Source: an uncultured Croceitalea sp.
Lineage (GTDB): Bacteria > Bacteroidota > Bacteroidia > Flavobacteriales > Flavobacteriaceae
Direction of reading: 5' to 3'
Length of the DNA: 64,000 nt
Assembly (NCBI GenBank): GCA_947499565.1
Contig: CANMOV010000001.1
Location: forward strand, 124,001 to 188,000
In this document: positions 29,262 through 38,025 of the stretch, piece after piece
Layout of the letters: the number at the start of each line of letters is the position of its first letter
Numbering within the stretch: the stretch's first letter is position 1
The notes under the pieces: model-generated
Seen by the model: the letters and a program-made list of their open reading frames with translations, nothing else
Database searches by the model: none
Told to the model about the DNA's origin: nothing
Translations under genes and position numbers: made by a program

Positions 29262-30604
29262 CGGCCTATATAGGTATTAAGGTTTTTAAAGAAGAAGATT
29301 CCCTCTGGTAATATTTCTTTCGATTGAATCTGAATTTCTTTTCGTAAAAAATAAAATCCTAAAAAGATACCTAATAGCGTGAAGCCTACTGTGCCTATGG
29401 CAACTATAATAAGACTTTCAAAAACGAAAACCCCCAACAGATCTACCAAAATATTTGCTGTTGCCATAAAAATGACTTTATACAAATTCAATTTTGGCTT
29501 ATTAATACTGTCTAATAATACACCTGTAAATCGGTCAATTGGAAGCAATAAGGTATAAACAGTAAATATTCTAAATACTGTAACTAATAAGGGTAATGAA
29601 TCTGCATAAACTTCACCGCCTAAAAATAGAATCAAATATTCGGCAAAAACAAAGCAGAAAATTGCAACTGGTATAAACAACAATGTGATGGCTCCTGAAT
29701 AGCTGTAAAATATTTTACGTACCGCATCTAAGTCACCCTCAATTGCTTTCTTTGACATTCTTGGGTACGCTGTCATCGTAAAGCTTCGCAATGGAATTCC
29801 GAGTAAATCTGTAAGTTTTAATGGAATCGCATACATTGCGATTCCTGCTGAACCTAATACTGGACTTAATCCAATAATGAGTGTATCTGCGCTTTTTAGT
29901 AGGCTAGAACCTATTAATGTGCCCATGGAGTACTTACCAAAATTGATAAGTTCATTTTCTGTGCTTCTTTTAGCGTATTTATAGTAGAATAGCCCATCCC
30001 ATTTCTTGATAGTACACCAAACACTGGAAAGCAAATTCACAATTAGATTAACCAAAATAATCTCTAATATGCCTAAGTGGAACCAAAACATATTGCTGAT
30101 TAGGAATAATACAAAAAGACCAATATTGGCAAACCGAACATACATCATCCGGGTAAAATTTTGTTCAGCTTGGAACAATGCTGAAGCAGTATTCCATCCT
30201 AAATTGCATAATGCTAATAAAGGATACCATCTTATAAAAAGTTCATAGCCTTGATTAATATTAACCTTAAACATGGATAACATACCCATAGTTCCCCAGC
30301 ATAAAACTGCAATTAGTATTAGCAGTATTAGGTTGATTCTATAAGATGACCCCAATAAAACTTTAAACTCTTTTGCATCTGCCCCAGCTAGTAGCCTAAC
30401 TACCGAAGTTCTAGTTAAGCCAAATCGCAACAGATCAATAAAAGTTGCTAGCGTAATAAAAAGTACCCAATCACCAAATAACTCTTTGTTTAGTTGCCTT
30501 GTTAAGAGCATAAAACTCAAAAGGCCAAGAAAGGCGATAACAACATTCGTCAACAAGGAGGAAATGTTCTTCTCTTTCCCTATTTTTTTTAGTTTATGTA
30601 TCAT
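29258..30604 (-). CDS. Oligosaccharide flippase (Wzx/MATE-like)
   Basis: This 448-residue protein has about 12-14 membrane helices and the polysaccharide-synthesis flippase pattern (NVVIAFLGLLSFMLLTRQL at the N-terminus, SADTLIIGL in the middle). It would flip undecaprenyl-linked repeat units to the periplasm. It overlaps the polymerase gene by 4 bp and the Wzc-like gene by 1 bp, so translation is probably coupled. Confidence 0.82.
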   Translation of the reverse strand: MIHKLKKIGKEKNISSLLTNVVIAFLGLLSFMLLTRQLNKELFGDWVLFITLATFIDLLRFGLTRTSVVRLLAGADAKEFKVLLGSSYRINLILLILIAVLCWGTMGMLSMFKVNINQGYELFIRWYPLLALCNLGWNTASALFQAEQNFTRMMYVRFANIGLFVLFLISNMFWFHLGILEIILVNLIVNLLSSVWCTIKKWDGLFYYKYAKRSTENELINFGKYSMGTLIGSSLLKSADTLIIGLSPVLGSAGIAMYAIPLKLTDLLGIPLRSFTMTAYPRMSKKAIEGDLDAVRKIFYSYSGAITLLFIPVAIFCFVFAEYLILFLGGEVYADSLPLLVTVFRIFTVYTLLLPIDRFTGVLLDSINKPKLNLYKVIFMATANILVDLLGVFVFESLIIVAIGTVGFTLLGIFLGFYFLRKEIQIQSKEILPEGIFFFKNLNTYIGR

Positions 30605-32835
30605 TAGGCAACAGATTTTTTAGTGAAGAATCTTAACTGAACGATTTGTTTAATCCATCTTCTAATGATTGATCTTTTCTTAGGAATATCGCCTACTACT
30701 GTTTCCATTTCCAACGTTTTAACCCCATTAAGAATAATAGAGGGTTCTGGACCTGTTGTAGCTTCATTGAAAAGTGCTAATGCATTCTTATCTGCATCAC
30801 CCCAAGCTCTATTAGCTCTGGTAATCAAAAATGTGTAATCCATAGTTGATGCTAACTTTACTGGAAAAGGATTTTTGATTATACTTGGAAGTTCAAGAAT
30901 TATAAAATCATAAAACGTAAAATCTTGGATAGTATTAGCATTATCAAGCTCTTCTATCTTTGAGATTTTGTACAGATAATCGCTTACTTTGTAGCTTAGT
31001 TTTTGGTAACAAGGTTTGGTTAAATTAAAGTCTTGTTCGTCATAAGTAACATGAAGCGTATTATAATCTAGTTCACAGAGCTTTGTTATTAAGTGCTCAC
31101 AAATGAAAGTTTTACCCTCATTATCTTGAGTTGAAAAGAACATATTCACAACAGGCATACCTCCTTTTTCCTTCTTGAATTGATTTAAAATGATGTTACG
31201 AGAAATTGCATTTACTGCTTTATTCTTTAAATAATCAAAATCTATTTTTTTGCTTTTTTCATTTATGATAGGGAATATGGAAGAAATTTTCAGCTCTATC
31301 TTTTCTTCAGCTCTAGCAGCTGTGTTGATATTGCCATCTAAAAACTCTAGAATTAATACTGTAAAGGTTACTAAGACAAATCCGGCCATGCCTGCAACAA
31401 TTACAAGCATCATTCGCTTACTTGGTTTAGGATTTATTGGAAAAAATGGAACCTCAATCAATTTTAGATTTGATTTTAATTCTACATTTTGCTGTCTAAG
31501 TTTTGCCAAACCCAAACTATGTAATAAGCTTAGGTATTCACGTTCGGCAATATCAATTTTTCTTTCAAGCCTTTTCATTGTTGCTCCAAGTGGAGAAAAG
31601 ACTTGATAAAGTTTTTCAAATTCAAGTCGTTTTAAGTCCATGACCTTTAATTGAGCCTTGGTACTTTCAAACAGGATTGTATTTTCTAGCCAATCTGTTA
31701 AAATATCAGTTGAGGCTAAGGTCTTTTCATCATAATCTGTGGAATAAAGTTCGTTGACTTGTTTTGTTAGTTTATTGTTTAGTTCTGAAGCTTTCTTTTC
31801 AAGACTCACAACATCCTTGGCATTCTGAATTCGTATTGTAGAATCAGTTTCAACACCCAAAGATTTCATTGAAATTTCAAAATTAATATCAGCCATTTCA
31901 TTACGTAAAGCCATTATTTCTTCGCTAGAAAGACGTTTCTTTTCATGCGATTCTATTTTAGATTCTAATGTTTTCAAAACTGCTTTAGCACCATAATGCT
32001 TTATATGCACATTTTGATATTCCAACTCAAAATGCTCCTTTTCAGAAGCAAGGTGCTTGGTTTGTTCATAGTAGTTGATGATATTGTGAGTTCTATTAAA
32101 ATCTAGTAACTCATCTTCCGCTGAACGAAGTTCTTTGGTTGATGTGTTTAATTGCCCTTCAAAATATTTTACTACAGCATCACTTTGGTTTACCTTTATT
32201 TCTGCATTCAGCTTCACAAAAACGTCAGAGAGAATTAGTAGCGTGCTCTGACAAATAGCGGGATCTTCAGATTCAAATTCAATATCTACAAAATCACTAC
32301 TTAAAATTCTGCGTACACTAATACGTTTAACAATTTTTTCAATACTGTAGTCAGGATGCTCTAGATTAATAAGCTCATAAATAAAATTGGTGTGATTAGA
32401 ATCTTTGAGTTCTTTAAAATTAACAAAGGTCTTTTCGATGTCGCCTTTTACTGCTAAAGCCTTAACCTCATCTGGTACAATTTCCATTAAAGCATCATAC
32501 TTTTCTTTGGAGATTACTTTAATATTAGCACTATCAAGTGACATATGTAGCGCAAATAGCTTAAGCCCTACGGTCTCGATAGTTGTGCGAGCCTTAATGA
32601 GATTTAGTAAATTGTCATAAGCTGTGTTAGTTGCTCTAAAATCAAGTTTGGTATTATCTAACTCTATAGTTGAACCGGAGGCAATTCCTGTATAAACCCT
32701 AGCTTTAGAATTATAGACCTTTGGTTGATCTTGGGTCAAATAGAAAACTAATGAGGCAAGAATTATAGGAATTAATAGTAATAAGGCAATGTGCCTTAGT
32801 AATAGTCTAACAAAAAATAGAAGGTTAAACTTCAT
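30604..32835 (-). CDS. Wzc-like polysaccharide co-polymerase with degenerate kinase domain
   Basis: This 743-residue protein has a Wzz domain with membrane helices near 17-32 and 475-495 and a long periplasmic coiled coil (about 220-450). A C-terminal cytoplasmic ATPase domain shows FSTQDNEGKTF as Walker A. The Walker A' segment reads HVTYDEQD instead of a (L/I)(L/I)D(x)D form, Walker B reads FIILELPS, and no C-terminal tyrosine cluster is present (tail FFTKKSVA). It probably controls chain length and export but may not be an active BY-kinase. Confidence 0.82.
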   Translation of the reverse strand: MKFNLLFFVRLLLRHIALLLLIPIILASLVFYLTQDQPKVYNSKARVYTGIASGSTIELDNTKLDFRATNTAYDNLLNLIKARTTIETVGLKLFALHMSLDSANIKVISKEKYDALMEIVPDEVKALAVKGDIEKTFVNFKELKDSNHTNFIYELINLEHPDYSIEKIVKRISVRRILSSDFVDIEFESEDPAICQSTLLILSDVFVKLNAEIKVNQSDAVVKYFEGQLNTSTKELRSAEDELLDFNRTHNIINYYEQTKHLASEKEHFELEYQNVHIKHYGAKAVLKTLESKIESHEKKRLSSEEIMALRNEMADINFEISMKSLGVETDSTIRIQNAKDVVSLEKKASELNNKLTKQVNELYSTDYDEKTLASTDILTDWLENTILFESTKAQLKVMDLKRLEFEKLYQVFSPLGATMKRLERKIDIAEREYLSLLHSLGLAKLRQQNVELKSNLKLIEVPFFPINPKPSKRMMLVIVAGMAGFVLVTFTVLILEFLDGNINTAARAEEKIELKISSIFPIINEKSKKIDFDYLKNKAVNAISRNIILNQFKKEKGGMPVVNMFFSTQDNEGKTFICEHLITKLCELDYNTLHVTYDEQDFNLTKPCYQKLSYKVSDYLYKISKIEELDNANTIQDFTFYDFIILELPSIIKNPFPVKLASTMDYTFLITRANRAWGDADKNALALFNEATTGPEPSIILNGVKTLEMETVVGDIPKKRSIIRRWIKQIVQLRFFTKKSVA

Positions 32836-32837
32836 AC

Positions 32838-33578
32838 TTAAAATTCTATTTTAATACCTACTGTTCCTTCAAGTGATTTCAATGCAATCAGAAATTCTGA
32901 ACGTTGCGATTCGAAGGAGCTTATAGCCTGGTTTAGCATTTGCTGTAAACGGGTATATTCGGTTACATTTATTGCCCCATTGGCAAAATCTTTATCTGCT
33001 CGGACAGCTTGAACTTTGTAGGACTCTACTATGGAATTGGAAATAAAAAACAAGCGATGTGCTTTAATCAAATCATTGTATTGTCTAACAATTAGTTGTT
33101 CAAGCTCCCATTCCGCAAATTCTTTTTGATATTTTGACTTCTCTGCTTCCGCTTTTGCATTCTTTATTTTTCTCCCTCTATTAAAAACTGATGAAAGCGG
33201 TAGTTTTATTGATGCGCCAACGGTATATCTGCTCTGCTGTGTAGAAAACAAGGTTTGACTTCCCGGGTCACCCGCTATTTGTTGATTACTGAGGTTATCA
33301 AAAATGCCATAACCATAGGAAGCGTCTAAATTTATATTGTTAAGCCATGCCCTTTTTTCAAGAGTGATTTGACCATCCCAATAATCAAAATCAGAATCAA
33401 AAAATTTAAGTCGAGGAGAGTTGTTTTTTGCTATTGTAATTAGGGTATCTAACTGAGGAAGACGTTGTGAAATATCATTATCCTCAAGACCTCGATTTAC
33501 AAAATCATTTAAACTCTGAGAATTTCCAATGGTTGGTAAAAAAACAAGTACTGCTATTAAAATGAATATTGTTCTCAT
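32838..33578 (-). CDS. Half-size TolC-like outer membrane efflux protein
   Basis: This 246-residue protein has a signal peptide (cleavage near GNSQS) and one copy of the TolC-type helix/strand repeat (helical SPRLKFFDSDFDYWDGQITLEKR, a beta segment, then long helices to the end). Normal TolC-family proteins are about 400-480 residues with two repeats. No frameshift remnant is visible next to it: it is 2 bp from each neighbour and ends cleanly. It could form the outer-membrane part of the export machine as a higher-order oligomer. Confidence 0.72.
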   Translation of the reverse strand: MRTIFILIAVLVFLPTIGNSQSLNDFVNRGLEDNDISQRLPQLDTLITIAKNNSPRLKFFDSDFDYWDGQITLEKRAWLNNINLDASYGYGIFDNLSNQQIAGDPGSQTLFSTQQSRYTVGASIKLPLSSVFNRGRKIKNAKAEAEKSKYQKEFAEWELEQLIVRQYNDLIKAHRLFFISNSIVESYKVQAVRADKDFANGAINVTEYTRLQQMLNQAISSFESQRSEFLIALKSLEGTVGIKIEF

Positions 33579-33580
33579 GT

Positions 33581-34777
33581 TTAAACGTTCTCTTTTTGGA
33601 AAACAGCTTTAAATGTTCTAAAAACAATCCACATATCCCACAGGAATGCCTTGTTGCTATTGGCATATTCAACATATTTCACATCCAAGGATTTACGTTC
33701 TTCCGGACTCATTTTTGAAGTTCGCCCCCTGGCTTCTACTTGCCAAAGACCCGTTATTCCAGACGGTCCATTAAAACGTTCTGTCCATTCATCAGTGGTA
33801 AGTAATTCAGCTTCGTACAAGGGAAGAGGTCTGTTGCCCACAATGGACATATCTCCTCTTAGAACATTAATTAACTGTGGTAATTCATCAATGCTAAGCT
33901 TTCGTATTATTTTACCAACTTTTGTGATTCTTGGGTCGTTTTCAAATTTTACAAAAGCACTTTTTGCGGTCTCCGTTCTTTGTCTGTTAAAAGTATCTTC
34001 ATCTACCTCTTCATCATCCCCTACAAGCATATTTCCTGATAGAGTGTGAATAGGTTTTGTAACTGTTTCAGTTTCCAACATTTCGTTTTTATCCTTATCT
34101 ATATATTGATTAAGGTGCTCAAACTCCTTTAACCGTTTGTCAGCATCAGGATACATAGACCGAAGCTTTAAGAAATTAAATATTTTGTAGCCCGTTCCTA
34201 CTCTTTTTGAGATGTAATAGACCTTCCCTTTAGACTCCAAACGAATAGCTAGTATTACTAGGAGTAAAAATGGAGCAGCCACAAGTAGCACCCCGCCTGC
34301 AACTACAATGTCAAACAACCTTTTAAAAGAACTCATCTTATACTCTTTGTTTGTATCTGCAGATGTCTTTATACTATTGCTTTCTAGATTAGATTTCAGC
34401 TGTGTTAAAAAACGAATTCTATCAAGTAGGTTTTCTGGCGATATGGGTAGTGTATACAAGTCGTCTATACCGCTTTGCAGTAATGTCTGTTTATCTTTAC
34501 TACCTTCTTTGTCCGATAAAACAATGAAGCATACTTGTTTGGTATTGTCCAAGGCTTTAACAGTATCATAAAATTCCATGGCATTAAGGCCTGGTATGTT
34601 TCTTTCGCATAGGATGGCATCATAATTTGGATTCTCCTCCAAATGCTTTGTTGCCAGTAAGGCATTTTTTATGGAGTGTATGGTTACGCTCTCTGAAAAT
34701 TCTGTAAACTGTTGGACAAAAGATGAATCCTTGCCAACATGCAATAGATGTAACGATTTGGTAGTGATTACTTCCAT
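33581..34777 (-). CDS. Pseudo-receiver fused to initiating phosphoglycosyl transferase (WcaJ/ExoY type)
   Basis: This 398-residue fusion has an N-terminal receiver-like domain at about 8-130. Glu58 replaces the phospho-acceptor Asp (ILCERNIPG) and Leu110 replaces the conserved Lys (YTLPISP). A linker leads to a bacterial sugar transferase domain from about 155 with one membrane helix (FDIVVAGGVLLVAAP), LKLRSM, the catalytic SIDELPQ and MSIVGNRPLP. The enzyme half transfers a sugar-1-phosphate to undecaprenyl phosphate and starts the repeat unit. The receiver half cannot be phosphorylated in the usual way and may mimic the active state. Confidence 0.85.
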   Translation of the reverse strand: MEVITTKSLHLLHVGKDSSFVQQFTEFSESVTIHSIKNALLATKHLEENPNYDAILCERNIPGLNAMEFYDTVKALDNTKQVCFIVLSDKEGSKDKQTLLQSGIDDLYTLPISPENLLDRIRFLTQLKSNLESNSIKTSADTNKEYKMSSFKRLFDIVVAGGVLLVAAPFLLLVILAIRLESKGKVYYISKRVGTGYKIFNFLKLRSMYPDADKRLKEFEHLNQYIDKDKNEMLETETVTKPIHTLSGNMLVGDDEEVDEDTFNRQRTETAKSAFVKFENDPRITKVGKIIRKLSIDELPQLINVLRGDMSIVGNRPLPLYEAELLTTDEWTERFNGPSGITGLWQVEARGRTSKMSPEERKSLDVKYVEYANSNKAFLWDMWIVFRTFKAVFQKENV

Positions 34778-34794
34778 TTATTTTTTATAACTAA

Positions 34795-35163
34795 TTAATT
34801 TTGACGTACTAATAATTTTTCTACGCGTATTAAAAGCTCTTCTGGATTAAATGGTTTAATCATATAATCATCTGCTCCTAATTTTAAACACTTTACGCGA
34901 TCAATGCTATTGTCCTTACAACTAAGCACAATAATGGGTATATCCTTAAAGAAACCGCTTTGCTTTACCCTCTTAATGAGTTCAAATCCATCCATTTCTG
35001 GCATTTCCAAATCTGTAATTATAAGGTCTGGAACATTGCCAGATTGAAGCCAACTAAAAGCTTCTAATCCATTCTTTTTAGTAATCATTTCAAATGATTG
35101 CCCCAAAAACTGAGCGACCATTTTACTAAGGGTGGTTTTGTCGTCCACTACAAGTATTTTCAT
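34795..35163 (-). CDS. Single-domain CheY-like response regulator
   Basis: This 122-residue stand-alone receiver has all catalytic residues: the acidic pair in VVDDK, acceptor Asp51 (LIITDLEMP) and Lys103 (YMIKPF). It has no output domain and must act by protein contact. Encoded 17 bp before the pseudo-receiver sugar transferase gene, it may control initiation of the polymer through interaction with that protein. Confidence 0.88.
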   Translation of the reverse strand: MKILVVDDKTTLSKMVAQFLGQSFEMITKKNGLEAFSWLQSGNVPDLIITDLEMPEMDGFELIKRVKQSGFFKDIPIIVLSCKDNSIDRVKCLKLGADDYMIKPFNPEELLIRVEKLLVRQN

Positions 35164-35236
35164 AGTCTAATATTTTATATGTAATTGTAATTGGTGTTGT
35201 TTAGCACCAGTTTTATTTCCCCGAGATTTAAAAGAA

Positions 35237-35539
35237 TTATTCTCTGTCTGGGCTAAATATGTAGTTGGTATTTGTTCTTTTCAGCGTATCTTTAATACTC
35301 TTGTTTTCTAGCCCAAAAAGAACAAGTATTTTGTTTAAATTGATGGCCTCCAGATAAAGGGTCTCAAAATTAAATATGGCAGAATCGTCAGCAAATTTAA
35401 CTTCCTCTAGACTAACTAGCATCTTATCTTTGATGTCCAATAATTTTCTCATATGATTTGTTGCCAGCAATGAAGTTTTTGTGTTTAACGTACCTATAAT
35501 TTTTAAGATGCCGTGTTCTTCTTTAATTTCTAAAGCCAT
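35237..35539 (-). CDS. STAS-domain protein (anti-sigma-antagonist-like)
   Basis: This small STAS-like domain (100 residues from the ATG at 35539) has the pattern IIGTLNTKTSLLATNHM, then VSLEEVKFADDSAIFNFETLY with Ser at the site usually phosphorylated in SpoIIAA-type proteins. The frame continues upstream to 35596, but those 19 residues do not fit the domain and the ATG at 35539 gives a canonical beta1 start. It is first in the exopolysaccharide operon, so it may link a partner-switching signal to polymer synthesis. Confidence 0.68.
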   Translation of the reverse strand: MALEIKEEHGILKIIGTLNTKTSLLATNHMRKLLDIKDKMLVSLEEVKFADDSAIFNFETLYLEAINLNKILVLFGLENKSIKDTLKRTNTNYIFSPDRE

Positions 35540-36327
35540 AATAATTTTGATTTGTAGGTTAATAATTTGTAAAAATTTTAATAAATTCTTACTCATACAT
35601 AACGTATATAACTAATAATATTGTAGTACTTTTCTTATTTTTTAAAATATGATTATCGATTATCTACTTATATCATCGACAAAATGACTAGGCTTTTTAG
35701 TACTTTTTTACTTGATAATCACATATATAGAATGCCTTGTAGGTTTTATGATAGCCTCTCAAAATTAATTTTAAGCTGGACCTGATTAAGATTCATTAAT
35801 TGAGTGCTTATTTTAACTTACAAGACAAATGTCATAATTCTGATTAGGGGGTTAAGCCTTAATCCTCGGATGACCTGTTAGTGTGGATGAATGGACGTAT
35901 TACTATGTTAAATACGATATCCACTCCATAAAGGAAAGGACAGTTATTAGGTTTTTTATACGAAAACGTTATTTTAGATAAAAGGGAGTCGGATTGTATA
36001 AGTTGTTGAAGGATGATTGGCTAATTGGAGTTGTTCAGACTTTATATGGTTCTTATTACATAAAGGAATTATGAACGGGCTTTTATATATCTATATTACA
36101 GCGCATGTTTTTTCTGCTTTTTGTTGCATTGGACATTTAAGGCTAGTGCTCTATTAATATACTTAAATAAGAGTACTTAATCTGCAATAGAAAAGTGATT
36201 TGCTAAGAATTTGAAATTGCGAGAAAGCAACATTTGGTTCTTACAAAAGAATTGATAATGGTCTCAAGACGCCATAATAACACGTTCAAAAACTTAAACC
36301 GGTTTTACCAGTTTTTAATACTATGGC
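35540..36327. other. Gene-poor 788-bp intergenic region
   Basis: No frame of meaningful length or codon character is visible on either strand. The right end holds the 3' flank of the marR gene, and the left end must contain the promoter of the minus-strand polysaccharide operon. I could not identify a convincing TTTG/TAnnTTTG promoter pair. No tRNA, strong hairpin or repeat was found. A small RNA or long leader is possible but unsupported. The region marks the border between the polysaccharide locus and the catabolic island. Confidence 0.6.
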
Positions 36328-36852
36328 TTATACTTCTACCAATAATTTGTGGAAAGATTTAATTTTTTCTGGTTCATTAGTTATTTTACCAATACAAGTT
36401 TGTAAAAAGCGATCAAACACTTCTTTTTCACTATTACTAAAACCTTCAGTCAAAAACATGATAACTGCTGAACGAGAAGGTTGTGCTCTGTTTACAAAAT
36501 CAATTCCTTTTTTTGTAAGCTCTAATCGCTTTTTTCTACGATCTTGCTCATCTTCGTACTGCCATATTAGATCTTTTTCTAAAAGCACATTTATAAGATT
36601 AGTAATATTAGCTCGCGAAACGTTTAAGGAATCTGCTAATTCACTTGCCATCAAAGCTTTTTTATGTTTTTCTCTTTTGAAAAAAGGAAGGTTAGGATTT
36701 TCAGCTAAATGAAGTAAAATAAGCCATTGTTGCGTAGTTAGACCAACTTTTTGGTATACTTCATCACCAATTTTTTTCAATTGATTTGCTAGTTCAAAAA
36801 TGTTAAGTACTATAGACTCTTCAATACTTTTTTCTATCATATTCTTTTTCAT
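36328..36852 (-). CDS. MarR-family transcriptional regulator
   Basis: This 174-residue winged-helix protein has an N-terminal dimerisation helix, TTQQWLILLHLAENP, the recognition-helix segment ASELADSLNVSRANITNLINVL at about 68-90, and the wing DEQDRRKKRLELTKKG. MarR proteins are usually repressors released by small, often aromatic or acidic ligands. It lies 40 bp downstream of the nitrilase gene and is probably co-transcribed from the promoter containing the TTAA-N5-TTAA element at 37946. It is the best candidate to bind that element throughout the island. Confidence 0.88.
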   Translation of the reverse strand: MKKNMIEKSIEESIVLNIFELANQLKKIGDEVYQKVGLTTQQWLILLHLAENPNLPFFKREKHKKALMASELADSLNVSRANITNLINVLLEKDLIWQYEDEQDRRKKRLELTKKGIDFVNRAQPSRSAVIMFLTEGFSNSEKEVFDRFLQTCIGKITNEPEKIKSFHKLLVEV

Positions 36853-36892
36853 TAAGTGGTGATAAGCATACGCTAAGATATGCTACATCGCC

Positions 36893-37912
36893 TTATTTTT
36901 GTAGGTTTTTTATAACCTTTAATTGTGTTTTTATAAACAATTCCTTAGATGGTTTTTCCTTTGCAAAACTGTTAGCTGGGTAATGGGTAAAGTTTGTATA
37001 AGAATCTGCATACAATTCAAAACGTTGTCTTGCATTATAATTTTGCATAGAAACTTTGGAACGATAGTCTCTTTGAGCCCCAATATCTAAATAACTGTTT
37101 GCTACCATACTTCCACCAGTTCCGGCCTCTGCCAAAACATGCCCTTCATAACTTATTATTTTTGATAGTCCATCGGTAGCAGCAAAGGGGAAATCTATTC
37201 CCGAAATACCCGCAGAATTTGCTGATACAACATAACACATATTCTCTATTGCTCTCGCTCTTTTTGCAACTTCCTTGTGTGTTAGTTTTGGACTTCCTGC
37301 TTCTGATGAAGAATGTAAAAATACTTCAGCTCCCCGCATCATTAGACACCTTGCTATTTCAGGATATAAAATTTCTTCAGAAGCTATACACGCTAATTTC
37401 CCTAATTTGGTCTCCACCACAGGGAAAAGAGATTCATATCCGTATACTTCTATATACGCATCCATAACATCATGTGGAGTAGGAGCGAACATAGAGTTTA
37501 ATCTTCGATATTTTAAAATTAGCTCACCTTTATCATCAATTATGAAGCTACTTTGAAAATAGAGATCTGGGAAATTATCATCTATTTCATAAAAATTGCC
37601 GGATAAAAAGATTTCATTCTTAACGCAGAATTCCCTCATTTGATTAAACAAATCGTCATTAGTAGTCAAGCAGGCTTTTTCCTTCCATTCTTCTAGACTC
37701 TCTCCAAATGGAAAACTGGTCAAAAAGTATTCTGGTAGCACAACTAGTTTTAAATCTGGACCAATAAATGCTTTTGAACCTCTGGTTTCTGCTAAAACCG
37801 TGTTGAGAGATTTTTGCATTAAATCATAAGCTGAAGCTCGGTTTTTGCAACTATTAATTGCAAAACATTCAGTTTGTAAGGCAAGCGCTTTATATCTCGA
37901 AATTAACTCCAA
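36893..37912 (-). CDS. Nitrilase-superfamily carbon-nitrogen hydrolase
   Basis: This 339-residue protein has the full catalytic set Glu61 (VVLPEYF), Lys134 (LILKYRR) and Cys175 (LACIASEE). There is no signal peptide, so it is cytoplasmic. Superfamily members hydrolyse amides, carbamoyl groups or nitriles. In this island it may release ammonia from an amide intermediate. A glutaminase partner domain is absent. The exact branch (amidase, ureidopropionase-like or nitrilase) cannot be told by eye. Confidence 0.82.
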   Translation of the reverse strand: MELISRYKALALQTECFAINSCKNRASAYDLMQKSLNTVLAETRGSKAFIGPDLKLVVLPEYFLTSFPFGESLEEWKEKACLTTNDDLFNQMREFCVKNEIFLSGNFYEIDDNFPDLYFQSSFIIDDKGELILKYRRLNSMFAPTPHDVMDAYIEVYGYESLFPVVETKLGKLACIASEEILYPEIARCLMMRGAEVFLHSSSEAGSPKLTHKEVAKRARAIENMCYVVSANSAGISGIDFPFAATDGLSKIISYEGHVLAEAGTGGSMVANSYLDIGAQRDYRSKVSMQNYNARQRFELYADSYTNFTHYPANSFAKEKPSKELFIKTQLKVIKNLQK

Positions 37913-37945
37913 TGAATTAGCTCTTTTTATAAGTTACGAAAATAA

Positions 37946-37958
37946 TTAATAATATTAA
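37946..37958 (-). promoter_or_regulatory. Candidate MarR operator E (single 13-mer)
   Basis: TTAATAATATTAA matches TTAA-N5-TTAA and lies 33 bp upstream of the nitrilase start. Read on the minus strand, the element is followed by TAACTTAT, close to a TAnnTTTG -7 box. The order and distance resemble the element and box in front of the ALDH gene. Function as the operator of the nitrilase-marR unit is inferred. Confidence 0.5.
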
Positions 37959-38025
37959 CTGTTTTGGCTTTCTTAGGGCTTATATCGATAAACTTCTCTT
38001 TATATCCATTAATAGAAATCAACTG

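Noticed and set aside
35540-36327. Hidden small gene or small RNA in the large gap
   Set aside because: No frame above about 60 codons with coding character, no strong hairpin-plus-T-run found; left as unexplained intergenic sequence.
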